This document shows positions 1-8,496 of a DNA stretch of 64,000 nt, piece by piece (the stretch's first letter is position 1; each line of letters begins with the position of its first letter). The DNA is from Nakamurella endophytica (GTDB lineage Bacteria; Actinomycetota; Actinomycetes; Mycobacteriales; Nakamurellaceae). The stretch lies in NCBI RefSeq assembly GCF_014646215.1, contig NZ_BMNA01000003.1, positions 310,001 through 374,000 of the forward strand, in the 5' to 3' direction. The translations under genes were made by a program, and so were the position numbers. The notes below the pieces were generated by a model. It was not told where the DNA came from. It searched no databases and saw only the letters and a program-made list of their open reading frames with translations.

Positions 1-754
1 CCAGCCGGGGATGTCGCGACGCGCGGGGCAGCAGCGTCGAGACCTCCTGTACAACAGCGTCCGCCAGCCGGACTCCGGGCGCGCCGTCCCGCACCAACCA
101 CCGCACGTGCACGCCCGCGGGGTGCGACAGCGGGAGACGGTCGTCCGACGAGGGGATCTCGAGCACGGCGACGCCGGTGGCGTGGGCGGGCAGCCCTTCC
201 AGGATGGCGGCCGCGGCCGGCACCGCGGTCTCGTCCGCGCCGATCAGGACGCAGCGCGCCGACGGTTGCGGCGCCCAGGCCGCGGCGCGGGTGTCGCCGC
301 TGCACCGCCGGTTCGGCCCGACGACGAGCAGCCGGTGCCCCGCCCGCGCCGCGGACGCCCAGCGGGAGGCCGGCCCTTCGAGGCCGTGCAGCACCATGTC
401 GACGTCCACCTCGCACCCCGTCGTGCCGCAGTGCCGGACGGCGCGGACGGTGTAGGTGCGCAACGGGTTCCGCCGCTCGTCGGGCAGCGAGCGCCAGGCG
501 GCGTACCAGTCCAGGTCCCTGGGGAATCGCTCGTAGCCGTCCGTACCGCCATCGGTGAGCGGCAGCACGAGCTTGATGCGCTGGTCGTCCCCGTTGTCGG
601 CGAAGTGCTGCAGGTCGGGGCCGGACAGCGTGATCCGGACGAAGCTGTGACCGAGCGGGCGGACGCGCTGGACGCGGACGTCGAAGACACGGTAGGCGGG
701 CTCGACGGCGGGCCGCAGGTCGGGACGGGCGGGCGGCGGGAGGGTGACCGTCAT
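1..754 (-). CDS. Siderophore-interacting protein (partial, C-terminus off the window)
   Basis: FAD-dependent ferric-siderophore reductase of the SIP/ViuB family, which releases iron in the cytoplasm by reducing the imported ferric complex. The start is ATG at 754; at least 251 residues are visible before the edge. Seen: an N-terminal flavin-binding barrel with the family's R-x-Y-T-V-R signature (NPLRTYTVRAVR near residue 90), a central G-P-N turn in RLLVVGPN, and the NAD(P)H-domain stretch ARCVLIGADETAVPAAAAIL. It starts 5 bp after the stop of the binding-protein gene at 760-1899 and is presumably co-transcribed from the IdeR-boxed promoter. Family assignment is firm; the C-terminal region cannot be judged. 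Confidence 0.9.
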   Translation of the reverse strand, partial: MTVTLPPPARPDLRPAVEPAYRVFDVRVQRVRPLGHSFVRITLSGPDLQHFADNGDDQRIKLVLPLTDGGTDGYERFPRDLDWYAAWRSLPDERRNPLRTYTVRAVRHCGTTGCEVDVDMVLHGLEGPASRWASAARAGHRLLVVGPNRRCSGDTRAAAWAPQPSARCVLIGADETAVPAAAAILEGLPAHATGVAVLEIPSSDDRLPLSHPAGVHVRWLVRDGAPGVRLADAVVQEVSTLLPRASRHPRL

Positions 755-759
755 TGCGC

Positions 760-1899
760 TCACAGCACCTTCGCGGCGGCCGGCACGACGGCCTCCAGGG
801 CGATCGGGATGGACAGCACCGACGACGCGGAGAACGCCATCGTCGTCTTGCTGTCGGTCATGAAGAGCATCCTGCCGTCCGCGACCACCGGCAGCGTCGC
901 CAGCGTCGGGTAGGCCTTGAGGACGCTGGCCTGCGTGGTGCCGGCCTCGCCGAAGAAGATCATCAGGTCGGCGTCCAGCGACGTGGCCTGCTCCGGCGAC
1001 AGCGACGCGAAGAAGTCCTCGGGATCCTGCTGGGCGACGAACGGCGTGTCCTCGAAGCCCAGGCTGCGCATCAGCTGGTTGCGGATGTCGGTCTTCTGGT
1101 AGTACGAGATCTGGCCCTGGTAGGTGCCGGCGATGCTGAACGTCTTTCCGGCGAAGCCGGGATGCGCGGCGGCGGCCTCGGCCACCCGGGCCTTGGTGTC
1201 GGCGATCAACCGCTGGCCGTCGGCCTTGCGGCCCACCGCGGTGGCGACCAGGTCGGTCATCTGCTCCCAGGCGACGCCGTAGGGCTTCACACCGGCCGGC
1301 GGGGCGATGGTCGGCGCGATGGCGGACAACCGGTCGTAGGTCTTCTGGTCGGGGTCGAACCCGATGTTCAGGATCAGGTCCGGCTCGAGCGACGCCGCCT
1401 TGTCGAAGTCCAGCTCGTAGCCGAACAGGGCTGGCGTCGTCCCCTTCAGCAGCGGCTCCGCCCACGGTCCGACGCCGCGCTTCCACTCCGGGATCCACTG
1501 GATCACCCCGACCGGCACGATGCCCAGGGCGAGCAGCGGGTCGTGGTCGGTGTAGCCCAGCGACAGCACCCGCTGCGGCGCCGCAGGAACCGTCGTCGTA
1601 CCGAACTTGTGGGTGATCGTCACGGGGAAGCCGGACCCGGCCGCAGATCCGGACGCAGCTCCGGACGCCGCTGCCGATGCGGCTGCTGAGGTGGCCGCGG
1701 TGCCGGCCGCGCTCGCACCGGCCGACGGGGACGCACCGGGGGTGCCGGCCGTCGAGGTGGCGCCCGTGGTGGCCGCGCTGCTGCCGCCGGCCGCCCCGGC
1801 CGCACCGGACGAGCCGCACGCCGCCGCCACGCCGCCCACGGCGGCCAGTGCTCCGGCACGCAGCAGCTCTCGGCGGGACAGGGCTCGCGGTGCGGGCAT
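760..1899 (-). CDS. Iron-siderophore ABC transporter substrate-binding lipoprotein
   Basis: Extracytoplasmic ferric-siderophore receptor (FecB/FhuD class, class III binding fold) of 379 residues. The ATG at 1899 gives an N-terminus with a twin-arginine-like start (SRRELLRAGALAAVGG) ending in a lipobox-like AAC near residue 26, so it is probably a Tat-exported lipoprotein. A low-complexity Ala/Ser/Gly/Thr linker of about 55 residues follows. The mature domain begins at FPVTITHKFGTTTVPAAPQR, the typical opening of this family, with LEPDLILNIGFDPDQ further on. Divergent from the permease genes and separated from them by the IdeR box at 1940-1958, so the whole set should be derepressed in low iron. 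The siderophore is unknown. Confidence 0.93.
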   Translation of the reverse strand: MPAPRALSRRELLRAGALAAVGGVAAACGSSGAAGAAGGSSAATTGATSTAGTPGASPSAGASAAGTAATSAAASAAASGAASGSAAGSGFPVTITHKFGTTTVPAAPQRVLSLGYTDHDPLLALGIVPVGVIQWIPEWKRGVGPWAEPLLKGTTPALFGYELDFDKAASLEPDLILNIGFDPDQKTYDRLSAIAPTIAPPAGVKPYGVAWEQMTDLVATAVGRKADGQRLIADTKARVAEAAAAHPGFAGKTFSIAGTYQGQISYYQKTDIRNQLMRSLGFEDTPFVAQQDPEDFFASLSPEQATSLDADLMIFFGEAGTTQASVLKAYPTLATLPVVADGRMLFMTDSKTTMAFSASSVLSIPIALEAVVPAAAKVL

Positions 1900-1939
1900 G
1901 GGTTCTCCTCCGGGGACGGCGTGGGTTACGGTGCTGCGG

Positions 1940-1958
1940 TAAGGCTCGCCTAACCTAA
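1940..1958. promoter_or_regulatory. IdeR/DtxR-type iron box
   Basis: The 19 bases TAAGGCTCGCCTAACCTAA match the IdeR/DtxR consensus TTAGGTTAGCCTAACCTAA at 16 of 19 positions, with the right half (GCCTAACCTAA) perfect. It sits in the 73-bp divergent gap between the binding-protein gene and the first permease gene, so one iron-loaded repressor dimer pair could shut off both arms. Match counted by eye; binding itself is inferred. Confidence 0.85.
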
Positions 1959-1972
1959 TCAGAGGCTTGACG

Positions 1973-3058
1973 ATGACCGCAACGACCACCGACCCGCCGG
2001 CCGCACGGCCGCTCGCGGTCCCCGGCGGGTCCCGTCGCCGATCCGGGCGCCGCCGGCAGATGTCGCTGCTGGTCACGGCGCTGGCGGTGCTGCTCGCCTG
2101 CGGTGTGGCCAGTGTCACCGTGGGGTCCCGGTTCGTGGCGCCCGAGGCGCTGTGGCACAGCCTGTTCGGTGGCGACCGGACGTCCATCGACGCGGTGATC
2201 GTGTGGCAGCTGCGGATCCCGCGCACGGTGCTGGCCGTCCTCACCGGGGCCGCGCTGGCCGTGTCCGGAGCGGTGTTGCAGGGCGTGAGCCGGAACCCCA
2301 TGGCCGACCCGGGCCTGCTCGGGGTGAACGCCGGTGCGGCGCTGGCCGTGGTGCTGTCCATCCAGCTTTTCGGGATCTCGACGCCCGCCGGGTACGTGAC
2401 CGGCGCGCTGGTCGGCGCGGCCGTGGTGGCCGCCCTGGTGGTGACCTTCTCCTCGCTCGGCGCCCGGGGTGGCCGGCGTGGCAGCGGCGAGAGCGGGGTC
2501 ACCCTGGTGGTGGCCGGCATGGCCGTCACGGCGCTGGCCACCGCGGTCATCCAGCTCCTGTCGCTGCGCGACAGCACCACGTTCGACCAGCTGCGCGTCT
2601 GGCAGGTGGGCGCGGTCTCCGGGCGGGATCTCGGCACGCTGGCCACCGCCGGGCCGGTGCTGCTGGTCGGCGCGGTGCTGGTCGTCGTGACGGCGCGCGG
2701 CGTCGACGCCCTGGCGCTCGGCGACGAGGCGGCCCGGGGGCTGGGTCAGCGGACGGGGCGGACCCGGGTGCTGGCGGTGGCCGGCGTGGTGGCGCTGTGC
2801 GGCGCGTCGGTCGCCCTGGCCGGGCCGATCGGCTTCGTCGGCCTGGCCGTCCCGCACCTGGCCCGGTTGCTCACCGGTCCGGACCACCGCCGGGTGCTGG
2901 CCCTGTCGGCGGTGCTGGGTCCGTGCCTGCTGCTGGCGGCGGACGTCGTCGGCCGCGTGGTGCACCCGCCGTCCGAGGTGCCGGTCGGTGTGCTCACCGC
3001 GGTGATCGGCGTGCCGGTGCTGCTCGTGCTCGCCCGCCGCCGGGCGGTGGCCCGGTGA
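1973..3058 (+). CDS. Iron-siderophore ABC transporter permease 1 (FecCD family)
   Basis: Membrane subunit of the ferric-siderophore importer, 361 residues, FecCD/BtuC type with many hydrophobic segments. Family marks: SGAVLQGVSRNPMADPGLLG near residue 100 (the conserved G-x-x-x-Q-x-x-x-x-N-P-L/M-A-x-P motif) and GPIGFVGLAVPHLARLLTG near 285 (ATPase-contact loop). The ATG at 1973 is chosen because AGAGG at 1961-1965 is correctly spaced for it, while an in-frame TTG at 1967 would sit on top of that site. The iron box lies just upstream. The next permease overlaps its stop (GTGA at 3055-3058). Confidence 0.93.
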   Translation: MTATTTDPPAARPLAVPGGSRRRSGRRRQMSLLVTALAVLLACGVASVTVGSRFVAPEALWHSLFGGDRTSIDAVIVWQLRIPRTVLAVLTGAALAVSGAVLQGVSRNPMADPGLLGVNAGAALAVVLSIQLFGISTPAGYVTGALVGAAVVAALVVTFSSLGARGGRRGSGESGVTLVVAGMAVTALATAVIQLLSLRDSTTFDQLRVWQVGAVSGRDLGTLATAGPVLLVGAVLVVVTARGVDALALGDEAARGLGQRTGRTRVLAVAGVVALCGASVALAGPIGFVGLAVPHLARLLTGPDHRRVLALSAVLGPCLLLAADVVGRVVHPPSEVPVGVLTAVIGVPVLLVLARRRAVAR

Positions 3059-4146
3059 CGGCGGCGCCGATCCGGCCGGTCGGTCCCGCCGGTCCCGTGG
3101 GGACGCCGGGGCGGCGGCACCGGCTGCCGCCGCCCGCCCGGCGTCCGCGGGCGCTGGCCGCCACAGCCGGGCTCGCCGCGCTGCTCACCGGCCTGGCCGT
3201 GTGGAGCCTGTCCGTCGGCGAGTCGCCGGTGGCCTGGGCCGACATCGTGCCGGCGCTGACCGGCCACGGCGACGCCGGCGCGGTCTTCGCCGTGCGCGAC
3301 CTGCGCGCGCCGCGGGCGCTGTGCGCGGTGGTGGTCGGTGCCGCGCTGGGCGTGTCGGGAGCGATCTTCCAGTCGCTGACCCGCAACCCGCTCGCCAGCC
3401 CCGACCTGCTGGGCATCAGCGGCGGCGCCTCCACGGCCGTGGCCGTGGCCGTGCTCGGACTGGGGCTGACCGACGTCGCGGCCGGCCCGCTCGCCCTGGT
3501 GGGTGCGGCCGGGGCCGCGGCGTTCCTGTACCTGTTCGCCTGGCGGCGCGGGGTCAGCGGGCAGCGGCTGATCCTGGTCGGGATCGGCGTGGCCGCACTG
3601 ACCACCGCGGTGACGTCGTACCTGCTCACCATCCGCCCCGCGCTGCAGACCCAGCGGGTGCTGTTCTTCCTCACCGGCAGCGTGTCCGGGGCCGACTGGG
3701 GCGACGTCGCCGTCGCCACGGTCACGGTGGTGCTGCTGCTCGCCGCAACCCCGCTGCTGCTGCGCTGGATGCCGTTGCTCGAGCTGGACGACTCGACCGC
3801 GGCCGCGGTCGGCGTCCCGGTGCAGCGCGCCCGGTTCGCGTCGGTCTGCGTCGCGGCGCTGCTCGCGGCGCTGGCCGTGTCGATCGCCGGGCCGCTGTCG
3901 TTCGTCGGCCTGATCGCCGCACCGCTGGGCCGCGCGGTGACCGGGCGGCCCGGGTTCGCGCTGCTGCCCGCGGCGCTGTGCGGTGCTCTCGCCGTGCTGA
4001 TCGCCGACCTGGCGGGGCGCACGTTGTTCGGCGAGATCGACGTGCCGGTCGGCGTCCTCACCGCCCTCGCCGGCGCCCCGTACCTGCTGGCCGTGCTGCT
4101 GCGGTCCCGCACCCCCCGCCCGCTGAGATCGAGAGGGATCCGCTGA
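3055..4146 (+). CDS. Iron-siderophore ABC transporter permease 2 (FecCD family)
   Basis: Second membrane subunit, 363 residues, forming a presumed heterodimer with the preceding permease. It shows the same signature (GAIFQSLTRNPLASPDLLG near residue 100) and the C-terminal GPLSFVGLIAAPLGRAVTG loop. The start is GTG at 3055 in a GTGA overlap with the upstream stop, indicating translational coupling; an N-terminal Pro/Arg-rich cytoplasmic stretch of about 35 residues precedes the first membrane segment. The stop overlaps the ATPase start (ATGA) at 4146. Confidence 0.92.
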   Translation: MTAAPIRPVGPAGPVGTPGRRHRLPPPARRPRALAATAGLAALLTGLAVWSLSVGESPVAWADIVPALTGHGDAGAVFAVRDLRAPRALCAVVVGAALGVSGAIFQSLTRNPLASPDLLGISGGASTAVAVAVLGLGLTDVAAGPLALVGAAGAAAFLYLFAWRRGVSGQRLILVGIGVAALTTAVTSYLLTIRPALQTQRVLFFLTGSVSGADWGDVAVATVTVVLLLAATPLLLRWMPLLELDDSTAAAVGVPVQRARFASVCVAALLAALAVSIAGPLSFVGLIAAPLGRAVTGRPGFALLPAALCGALAVLIADLAGRTLFGEIDVPVGVLTALAGAPYLLAVLLRSRTPRPLRSRGIR

Positions 4147-5021
4147 TGTCCGCGTCCGCAGTCCAGGCCCGGGAGGAGCTGCACGGAGAGCGTCCGGCGC
4201 CGGCGGACGGTACGGGACCGCGGCCGCCACGGCTGGCGGCGGAAGGGCTGCGGGTGGCGTACGGCCCGCGGGTGGTGCTCGACGGCGTCGACGTGGCCGT
4301 CCCCACGGGCGCGGTCACCGCGATCATCGGCGCGAACGCCAGCGGGAAGTCCACCCTGCTGCACGGGCTGGCCCGGCTGCGCAGGCCGGTCGGCGGCCGG
4401 GTCGTCCTCGACGGCCGCGACATCTTCCGGATGCCGACGATCGAGGTCGCCAGGGCGGTGGGCCTGCTGCCGCAGTCACCCACCGCCCCGGACGGCATGA
4501 CGGTGGGCGACCTGGTCGCCCGTGGCCGGTACCCGCGACAGGGCGTGCTGCGTCGCTGGTCCCGGGCCGACGAGGACGCCGTGGTGCGTGCCCTGGAGCT
4601 CACCGGAACCCTGGACCTCGCGGACCGTCCGGTGGACCAGCTCTCCGGCGGCCAGCGCCAGCGCGTCTGGATCGCACTGACGCTGGCGCAGGAGACCGAC
4701 ATCCTGCTGCTGGACGAACCGACGACCTTCCTCGACATCGCCCACCAGATCGAGGTCCTCGAGCTGGTACGGCAGTTGCACGCGCGCGGCACGACGGTGG
4801 CCATGGTGCTGCACGACCTGAACCAGGCGGCCCGGTACGCCGATCACCTGCTGGCCGTCCGGGACGGCCGCATCGTGGCCGAGGGACCGCCCGCGCAGGT
4901 CCTGACGCCCGAGCTGGTCGGCGCGGTGTTCGGCCTGCGGGCCCACGTCATGGCGGACCCGACGTCCGGTGCCCCGCTGGTCGTCCCGATCGGATTGCTG
5001 CCGGCGGCCGACCGCCCGTGA
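4146..5021 (+). CDS. Iron-siderophore ABC transporter ATP-binding protein
   Basis: Cytoplasmic ATPase powering the importer, 291 residues (FepC/FecE class). Motifs in order: Walker A as GANASGKST near residue 61, Q-loop at LLPQSP, ABC signature LSGGQRQRVWIALTLAQ near 163, Walker B ILLLDEPTTFLDI near 185, and the switch histidine in MVLHDLNQAARYAD. The W-I-A-L after the signature and the TTFLDI Walker B are typical of iron-siderophore ATPases. A poorly conserved head of about 30 residues precedes the domain. Last gene of the plus-strand iron arm; it meets the minus-strand SDR gene only 10 bp on. Confidence 0.94.
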   Translation: MSASAVQAREELHGERPAPADGTGPRPPRLAAEGLRVAYGPRVVLDGVDVAVPTGAVTAIIGANASGKSTLLHGLARLRRPVGGRVVLDGRDIFRMPTIEVARAVGLLPQSPTAPDGMTVGDLVARGRYPRQGVLRRWSRADEDAVVRALELTGTLDLADRPVDQLSGGQRQRVWIALTLAQETDILLLDEPTTFLDIAHQIEVLELVRQLHARGTTVAMVLHDLNQAARYADHLLAVRDGRIVAEGPPAQVLTPELVGAVFGLRAHVMADPTSGAPLVVPIGLLPAADRP

Positions 5022-5030
5022 CGACGGCGC

Positions 5031-5858
5031 TCAGCGCTCGCGCCAGTCGTCGGACTCGATGTGCGACCCGGCCTGCGGGCCCATCTGCAGCATGCCCCCG
5101 TCGACCGGCCAGGATGCGCCGGTGACGTAGCCGGCGGCCGGCGAGGCCAGGAAGGCCACCACGGCAGCGATCTCCCAGGCGTCGCCGGGGCGCCCCAGCG
5201 GGACGCCGGGACGCTTGGTAACGCGCGGGTTCTCGTCCTCCTGCCCGGTCATCGGGGTGGCGATCTCGCCCGGGGCCACGGCGTTGACCGTGATGCCGTC
5301 CTGGCCGAGCTCGAGAGCGGCGGTCTTCAGCAGGCCGCCCAGGCCGTGCTTGGCCGCGTCGTAGGCGCTGGAGCCGACCCGTGGCTGGTGCTCGTGCACG
5401 CTGGTGATCCCGATGATCCGGCCGCCGCTGCCCTGCGCCACCATCAGCTTCGCCGCCTGCTGGATGCAGGCGAACGCGCCGTCCAGGTCGGTGGCCACCA
5501 CGGACCGCCACTCGTCCAGGGTGAGGTCGACGAGCTTGGTGCTGGCGCCCGTCCCGGACGCCTGGACGTGCACGTCGAGGCGGCCCAGCTGTTCCGCGAG
5601 GTCGCGGACCACCTGCTGGCTGCCCTCCAGGTCGGTGGTGTCCAGCCGGGCGACGAACGCCCGGCGGCCCTTGCCCTCCACCTCGCGGGCGGTGTCCCGG
5701 GCGCCCTGCTCGTCGTCGTGCCAGGTGATGCCGACGTCCATCCCCGCTTCTGCCAGGGCGACGGCGGTCGCCTTGCCGATGCCCGAGTCCGACCCGACGA
5801 CGATCGCCGCCCTCGGGGAGAAGCTGTTGCCGGCGTGGCTGCTGGTGGGGGTGGTCAT
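5031..5858 (-). CDS. SDR family oxidoreductase
   Basis: Classical short-chain dehydrogenase/reductase, 275 residues, NAD(P)-dependent; substrate unknown. Seen: cofactor motif GSDSGIGKA (G-x-x-x-G-x-G) near residue 23, catalytic Ser in GITSVHEHQP, and YDAAKHG (Y-x-x-x-K) near 178, followed by GDAWEIAAVVAFLASPAAGY and the ending VTGASWPVDGGM. All catalytic residues are present. ATG at 5858. Divergent from the HAD phosphatase gene with an 89-bp gap. The C-terminus resembles glucose/sugar-type SDRs, but that is too weak to assign a substrate. Confidence 0.88.
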   Translation of the reverse strand: MTTPTSSHAGNSFSPRAAIVVGSDSGIGKATAVALAEAGMDVGITWHDDEQGARDTAREVEGKGRRAFVARLDTTDLEGSQQVVRDLAEQLGRLDVHVQASGTGASTKLVDLTLDEWRSVVATDLDGAFACIQQAAKLMVAQGSGGRIIGITSVHEHQPRVGSSAYDAAKHGLGGLLKTAALELGQDGITVNAVAPGEIATPMTGQEDENPRVTKRPGVPLGRPGDAWEIAAVVAFLASPAAGYVTGASWPVDGGMLQMGPQAGSHIESDDWRER

Positions 5859-5947
5859 GGGTGTGCCCTCTCTTCGCCGCGGGTAATGAAGGGTGACGCA
5901 CGCTCTCGGTGCCCCGCACGGGCGCCCGGCAAGCAGGGAGGCCCGGC

Positions 5948-6634
5948 ATGGCCACGGACGCGACCGGACGGCCCGCGGTGTTGTTCGACATCGACGGCAC
6001 CCTCGTCGACTCGAACTACCTGCACATCCAGGCGTGGTCCGAGTCGTTCGAGGTGCTCGGCACTCCGGTCGACACCTGGCGCATCCACCGGGCCATCGGA
6101 CTGGATTCCAAGAAGCTGCTGGCGGCGCTGCTCGGCGACCGCGTCGACGAGCTGGGCGACGATGCCAAGGAGCAGCACAAGGCCCGCTACGAGGGTCTGG
6201 GCGACCGGCTGCGGCTGTTCCAGGGCACCCGGGAGCTCCTGCGGGAGGTCGCACGGCGCGGGCTGCAGGTGGTGCTGGCGACGTCGGCGCCGCAGAACGA
6301 GCTGGAACTGCTGCTGCCACTGCTGGACGCGGACGAGTGGATCTCGGTGGTGACCTCGGACGAGGACATCGAGACCGCCAAGCCCGAGCCGGACATCCTC
6401 GAGGTGGCGCTGGAGCGGGCGGGGGTGTCGGCGGACCGCGCGGTGATGATCGGCGATTCCATCTGGGACGGCCAGTCCGCCGACAAGGCCGGCATCACCT
6501 TCCTGGGCGTCCGGAGCGGTGGTGTCGCCGAGGAGGAGCTGCGCAGCGCCAAGGCGGTGGACGTCTTCGACAGCCCGGACGACATCCTGCGACACCTGGA
6601 CGACGGGCCGATCGGCCGGCTGCTCGGCGACTGA
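5948..6634 (+). CDS. HAD family hydrolase (phosphatase)
   Basis: Haloacid-dehalogenase superfamily phosphatase of the phosphoglycolate phosphatase/beta-phosphoglucomutase type, 228 residues. Motif I DIDGTLVDSN near residue 14 supplies the nucleophile Asp and the acid/base Asp; motif II is in VVLATSAPQ; the motif III Lys is in TAKPEPDIL; motif IV is MIGDSIWDG. A helical cap domain lies between motifs I and II. ATG 5948 follows a GGGAGG ribosome site at about 5935-5941. Substrate unknown; phosphoglycolate-like sugar phosphates are typical for this cap class. Confidence 0.88.
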   Translation: MATDATGRPAVLFDIDGTLVDSNYLHIQAWSESFEVLGTPVDTWRIHRAIGLDSKKLLAALLGDRVDELGDDAKEQHKARYEGLGDRLRLFQGTRELLREVARRGLQVVLATSAPQNELELLLPLLDADEWISVVTSDEDIETAKPEPDILEVALERAGVSADRAVMIGDSIWDGQSADKAGITFLGVRSGGVAEEELRSAKAVDVFDSPDDILRHLDDGPIGRLLGD

Positions 6635-6652
6635 CCGCCCGGCGGCTCGTGC

Positions 6653-7111
6653 TCAGCGCGCGGCCGGCACCGCGGCGGCGGTGAGTGCTGCCAGGCGCGC
6701 GAGGTCGCCCCGCAGGCGGCCGGCCATCAGCAGCCGGACGAGCGGAGCCAGCAGGATCTCGGCGCCGTGCAGTCGGATCCGCAGGACGAGCAGCACCCGG
6801 CAGCTGTCCGCGCCGGTGGCGCGCACCTGCCGCTCGCCGTCGGCGTCCGTCCCGGCCGTCGTCCGCCAGCGCAGCCGGGACACCGCGGGACCGGTCTGCA
6901 CGTCGAGCACCTCGCCGATGTTGCGGGTCGTGCGCCCGGCGAACCGGTACCGCTCGTCGGTGCGCGCCCCGGGCGCGGCGATGCCGCTCGGCTCGACGGT
7001 CATCGACCTCACCCCGGCGCGCCACTGCGCGTCGCAGTGGTAGTCGGCGAGGACCTGCCACACGGCGACCGCCGGTACTGCGACGACTCTCTCGACACTG
7101 AGCCGGATCAT
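6653..7111 (-). CDS. SRPBCC (START-like) family protein
   Basis: Small cytoplasmic polyketide-cyclase/dehydratase-type lipid or ligand-binding fold, 152 residues. It opens with the strand-helix pattern IRLSVERVVAVPAVAVWQVLADY, followed by W-R-A-G-V and repeated beta-strand Arg/Val segments, ending with a long C-terminal helix. Divergent from the MarR gene with a palindrome between them, so it is the most likely target of that regulator. No catalytic motif is seen and the ligand is unknown. Confidence 0.75.
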   Translation of the reverse strand: MIRLSVERVVAVPAVAVWQVLADYHCDAQWRAGVRSMTVEPSGIAAPGARTDERYRFAGRTTRNIGEVLDVQTGPAVSRLRWRTTAGTDADGERQVRATGADSCRVLLVLRIRLHGAEILLAPLVRLLMAGRLRGDLARLAALTAAAVPAAR

Positions 7112-7160
7112 CGGGGCACCTCTCTCGACCGGACGGATGCTCGCGACGACACTGTACGGT

Positions 7161-7175
7161 GTCGAAGTCTTCGAC
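7161..7175. promoter_or_regulatory. Palindrome in the SRPBCC/MarR divergent region
   Basis: GTCGAAGTCTTCGAC is a perfect 7-1-7 inverted repeat lying 50 bp upstream of the SRPBCC start and 34 bp upstream of the preferred MarR start. Size and place fit a MarR-family dimer operator controlling both genes. Function inferred. Confidence 0.55.
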
Positions 7176-7208
7176 GTCAAACAATTCGAGCAGACGTACG
7201 ATGGCGCC

Positions 7209-7742
7209 GTGGCGACCGAGCGGACCGAGGACGCGGTCGACCGCAACGTCGAGCAGTGGCGACGGGTCCGACCGGACCTGCCGCTGGATGCCATGGCGAC
7301 CTTCGCCCGGCTCGGCCGGCTGGCGGGCGTCGCGACGCCGCTGATCGGCGAGACCTTCGCCCGGTTCGGCCTGTCGATCGGCGAGTTCGACGTGCTCGCC
7401 GCGTTGCGGCGGGCCGGCGACCCCTACACGCTGACGCCGTCGGCGCTGGCCCGCGGCCTGATGCTGTCGGCGGCCGCGATGACCAATCGGCTGGACCGGC
7501 TGGAGGCGGCCGGTGCGCTGACGCGCCGGCTGGATCCGGCGAACCGGCGCAGCATGCTGGTCACGCTCACCGCTGCGGGGCTGGACGTGGTGGACCGGGC
7601 GGTGACCGAGCACGTCGCCCGCGAGGAGGAGCTGCTGGGCGTGCTCGGTGCCGCGGACCGCCGCCGGCTGGACGCCCTGCTCCGTGATCTGCTGCACGCC
7701 TGGGAGTCCCGGTCGGGGACGGGCGGGTCGCCCGCGCGCTGA
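7209..7742 (+). CDS. MarR family transcriptional regulator
   Basis: Winged-helix DNA-binding repressor, 177 residues with the GTG start at 7209. The MarR core runs about residues 35-150: dimerisation helices around VATPLIGETFARFGLSIGEF, recognition region SALARGLMLSAAAMTNRLDRLEAAG, and the wing RRLDPANRRSMLVTLTAAG, all typical. An in-frame ATG at 7137 would add 24 residues, but it would put the 7161-7175 palindrome inside the coding region, so GTG 7209 is preferred although it has no strong ribosome site. The regulated ligand is unknown. Confidence 0.85.
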   Translation: MATERTEDAVDRNVEQWRRVRPDLPLDAMATFARLGRLAGVATPLIGETFARFGLSIGEFDVLAALRRAGDPYTLTPSALARGLMLSAAAMTNRLDRLEAAGALTRRLDPANRRSMLVTLTAAGLDVVDRAVTEHVAREEELLGVLGAADRRRLDALLRDLLHAWESRSGTGGSPAR

Positions 7743-7764
7743 TCCGCGCCGGGCACCCGACCGG

Positions 7765-8292
7765 TCAGCCGGCCAGCGCCCGCTCCACCGCGGGCCGCAG
7801 CTGGTCCGGGGTGACGGACGGTCCGAAGCGGGCGAGGACGGCGCCGTCCCGGTCGACGAGGAATTTGGTGAAGTTCCAGGCGATGTCGTCCGTCGTGGGG
7901 TACTCGCCGTCGAATCCGCGCAGCGGGCGGCCGTCGGCGTCGAGGTCGCGCGGCGCCTCGGTGCGCAGGTGGCCGTACAGCGGGTGGGCGTGGTCGCCGT
8001 TGACCTCGATCTTGGCCAGGACCGGGAAGGTGACCCCGTAGGTGGTGCTGCAGAAGGTCTGGATGTCGGCGTCGCTGCCCGGCTCCTGGCCGCCGAACTG
8101 GTTGCAGGGGAAGCCGAGCACCTGCAGGTCGCGCTCGCCGAGGTCTTCCTGCAGCTGCTCCAGTCCGGTGTACTGCGGGGTCAGTCCGCACCGGCTGGCG
8201 ACGTTGACCAGGAGCAGCACGCGCCCGCGGTAGTCGGCGAGCGACGAGTCGGTGCCCTCCGCGGTGGTGACGGTGAAGTCGTGCACGCTCAT
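7765..8292 (-). CDS. Glutathione peroxidase-type thiol peroxidase
   Basis: Thioredoxin-fold peroxidase of 175 residues reducing hydroperoxides. The peroxidatic Cys sits in NVASRCGLTPQY (residue 35), the catalytic Gln in FPCNQFGGQEPG, and the Trp in WNFTKFLVDRDG, so the Cys/Gln/Trp triad is complete; a Cys rather than selenocysteine is encoded. Actinobacterial members generally use thioredoxin or mycothiol systems rather than glutathione. Full length for the family; ATG at 8292. No partner gene is adjacent. Confidence 0.93.
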   Translation of the reverse strand: MSVHDFTVTTAEGTDSSLADYRGRVLLLVNVASRCGLTPQYTGLEQLQEDLGERDLQVLGFPCNQFGGQEPGSDADIQTFCSTTYGVTFPVLAKIEVNGDHAHPLYGHLRTEAPRDLDADGRPLRGFDGEYPTTDDIAWNFTKFLVDRDGAVLARFGPSVTPDQLRPAVERALAG

Positions 8293-8428
8293 CGCTGTCC
8301 GCTCCCTGCTGTCGGTGCGGCAGGACCGGTGACCTGCCCGCGGTCGATCATGCCCCCGCGGCGCGGGACCCGGGACCGCTGGTGCCGCCCGACCGCCTCA
8401 CCCCGGCTCGTCGGCGCCCGGACGGCAA

Positions 8429-8462
8429 CTGCCCGGTGGGATCGGGCGATCCCACCGGGCAG
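8429..8462 (-). terminator. Stem-loop downstream of the phospholipase gene
   Basis: CTGCCCGGTGGGATC - GGGC - GATCCCACCGGGCAG: a perfect 15-bp stem with a 4-base loop, 34 bp past the stop of the minus-strand phospholipase gene. There is no clear U tract, as is common for actinobacterial terminators. Confidence 0.75.
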
Positions 8463-8496
8463 CGGCGGCTGTCGCGGCCTTTCGGCCGCCGGTCAC

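Noticed and set aside
2152..4230. Long frames on both strands over the FecCD permease genes.
   Set aside because: Low-complexity Ala/Arg/Gly/Gln translations, shadows of the permeases in a very GC-rich region.
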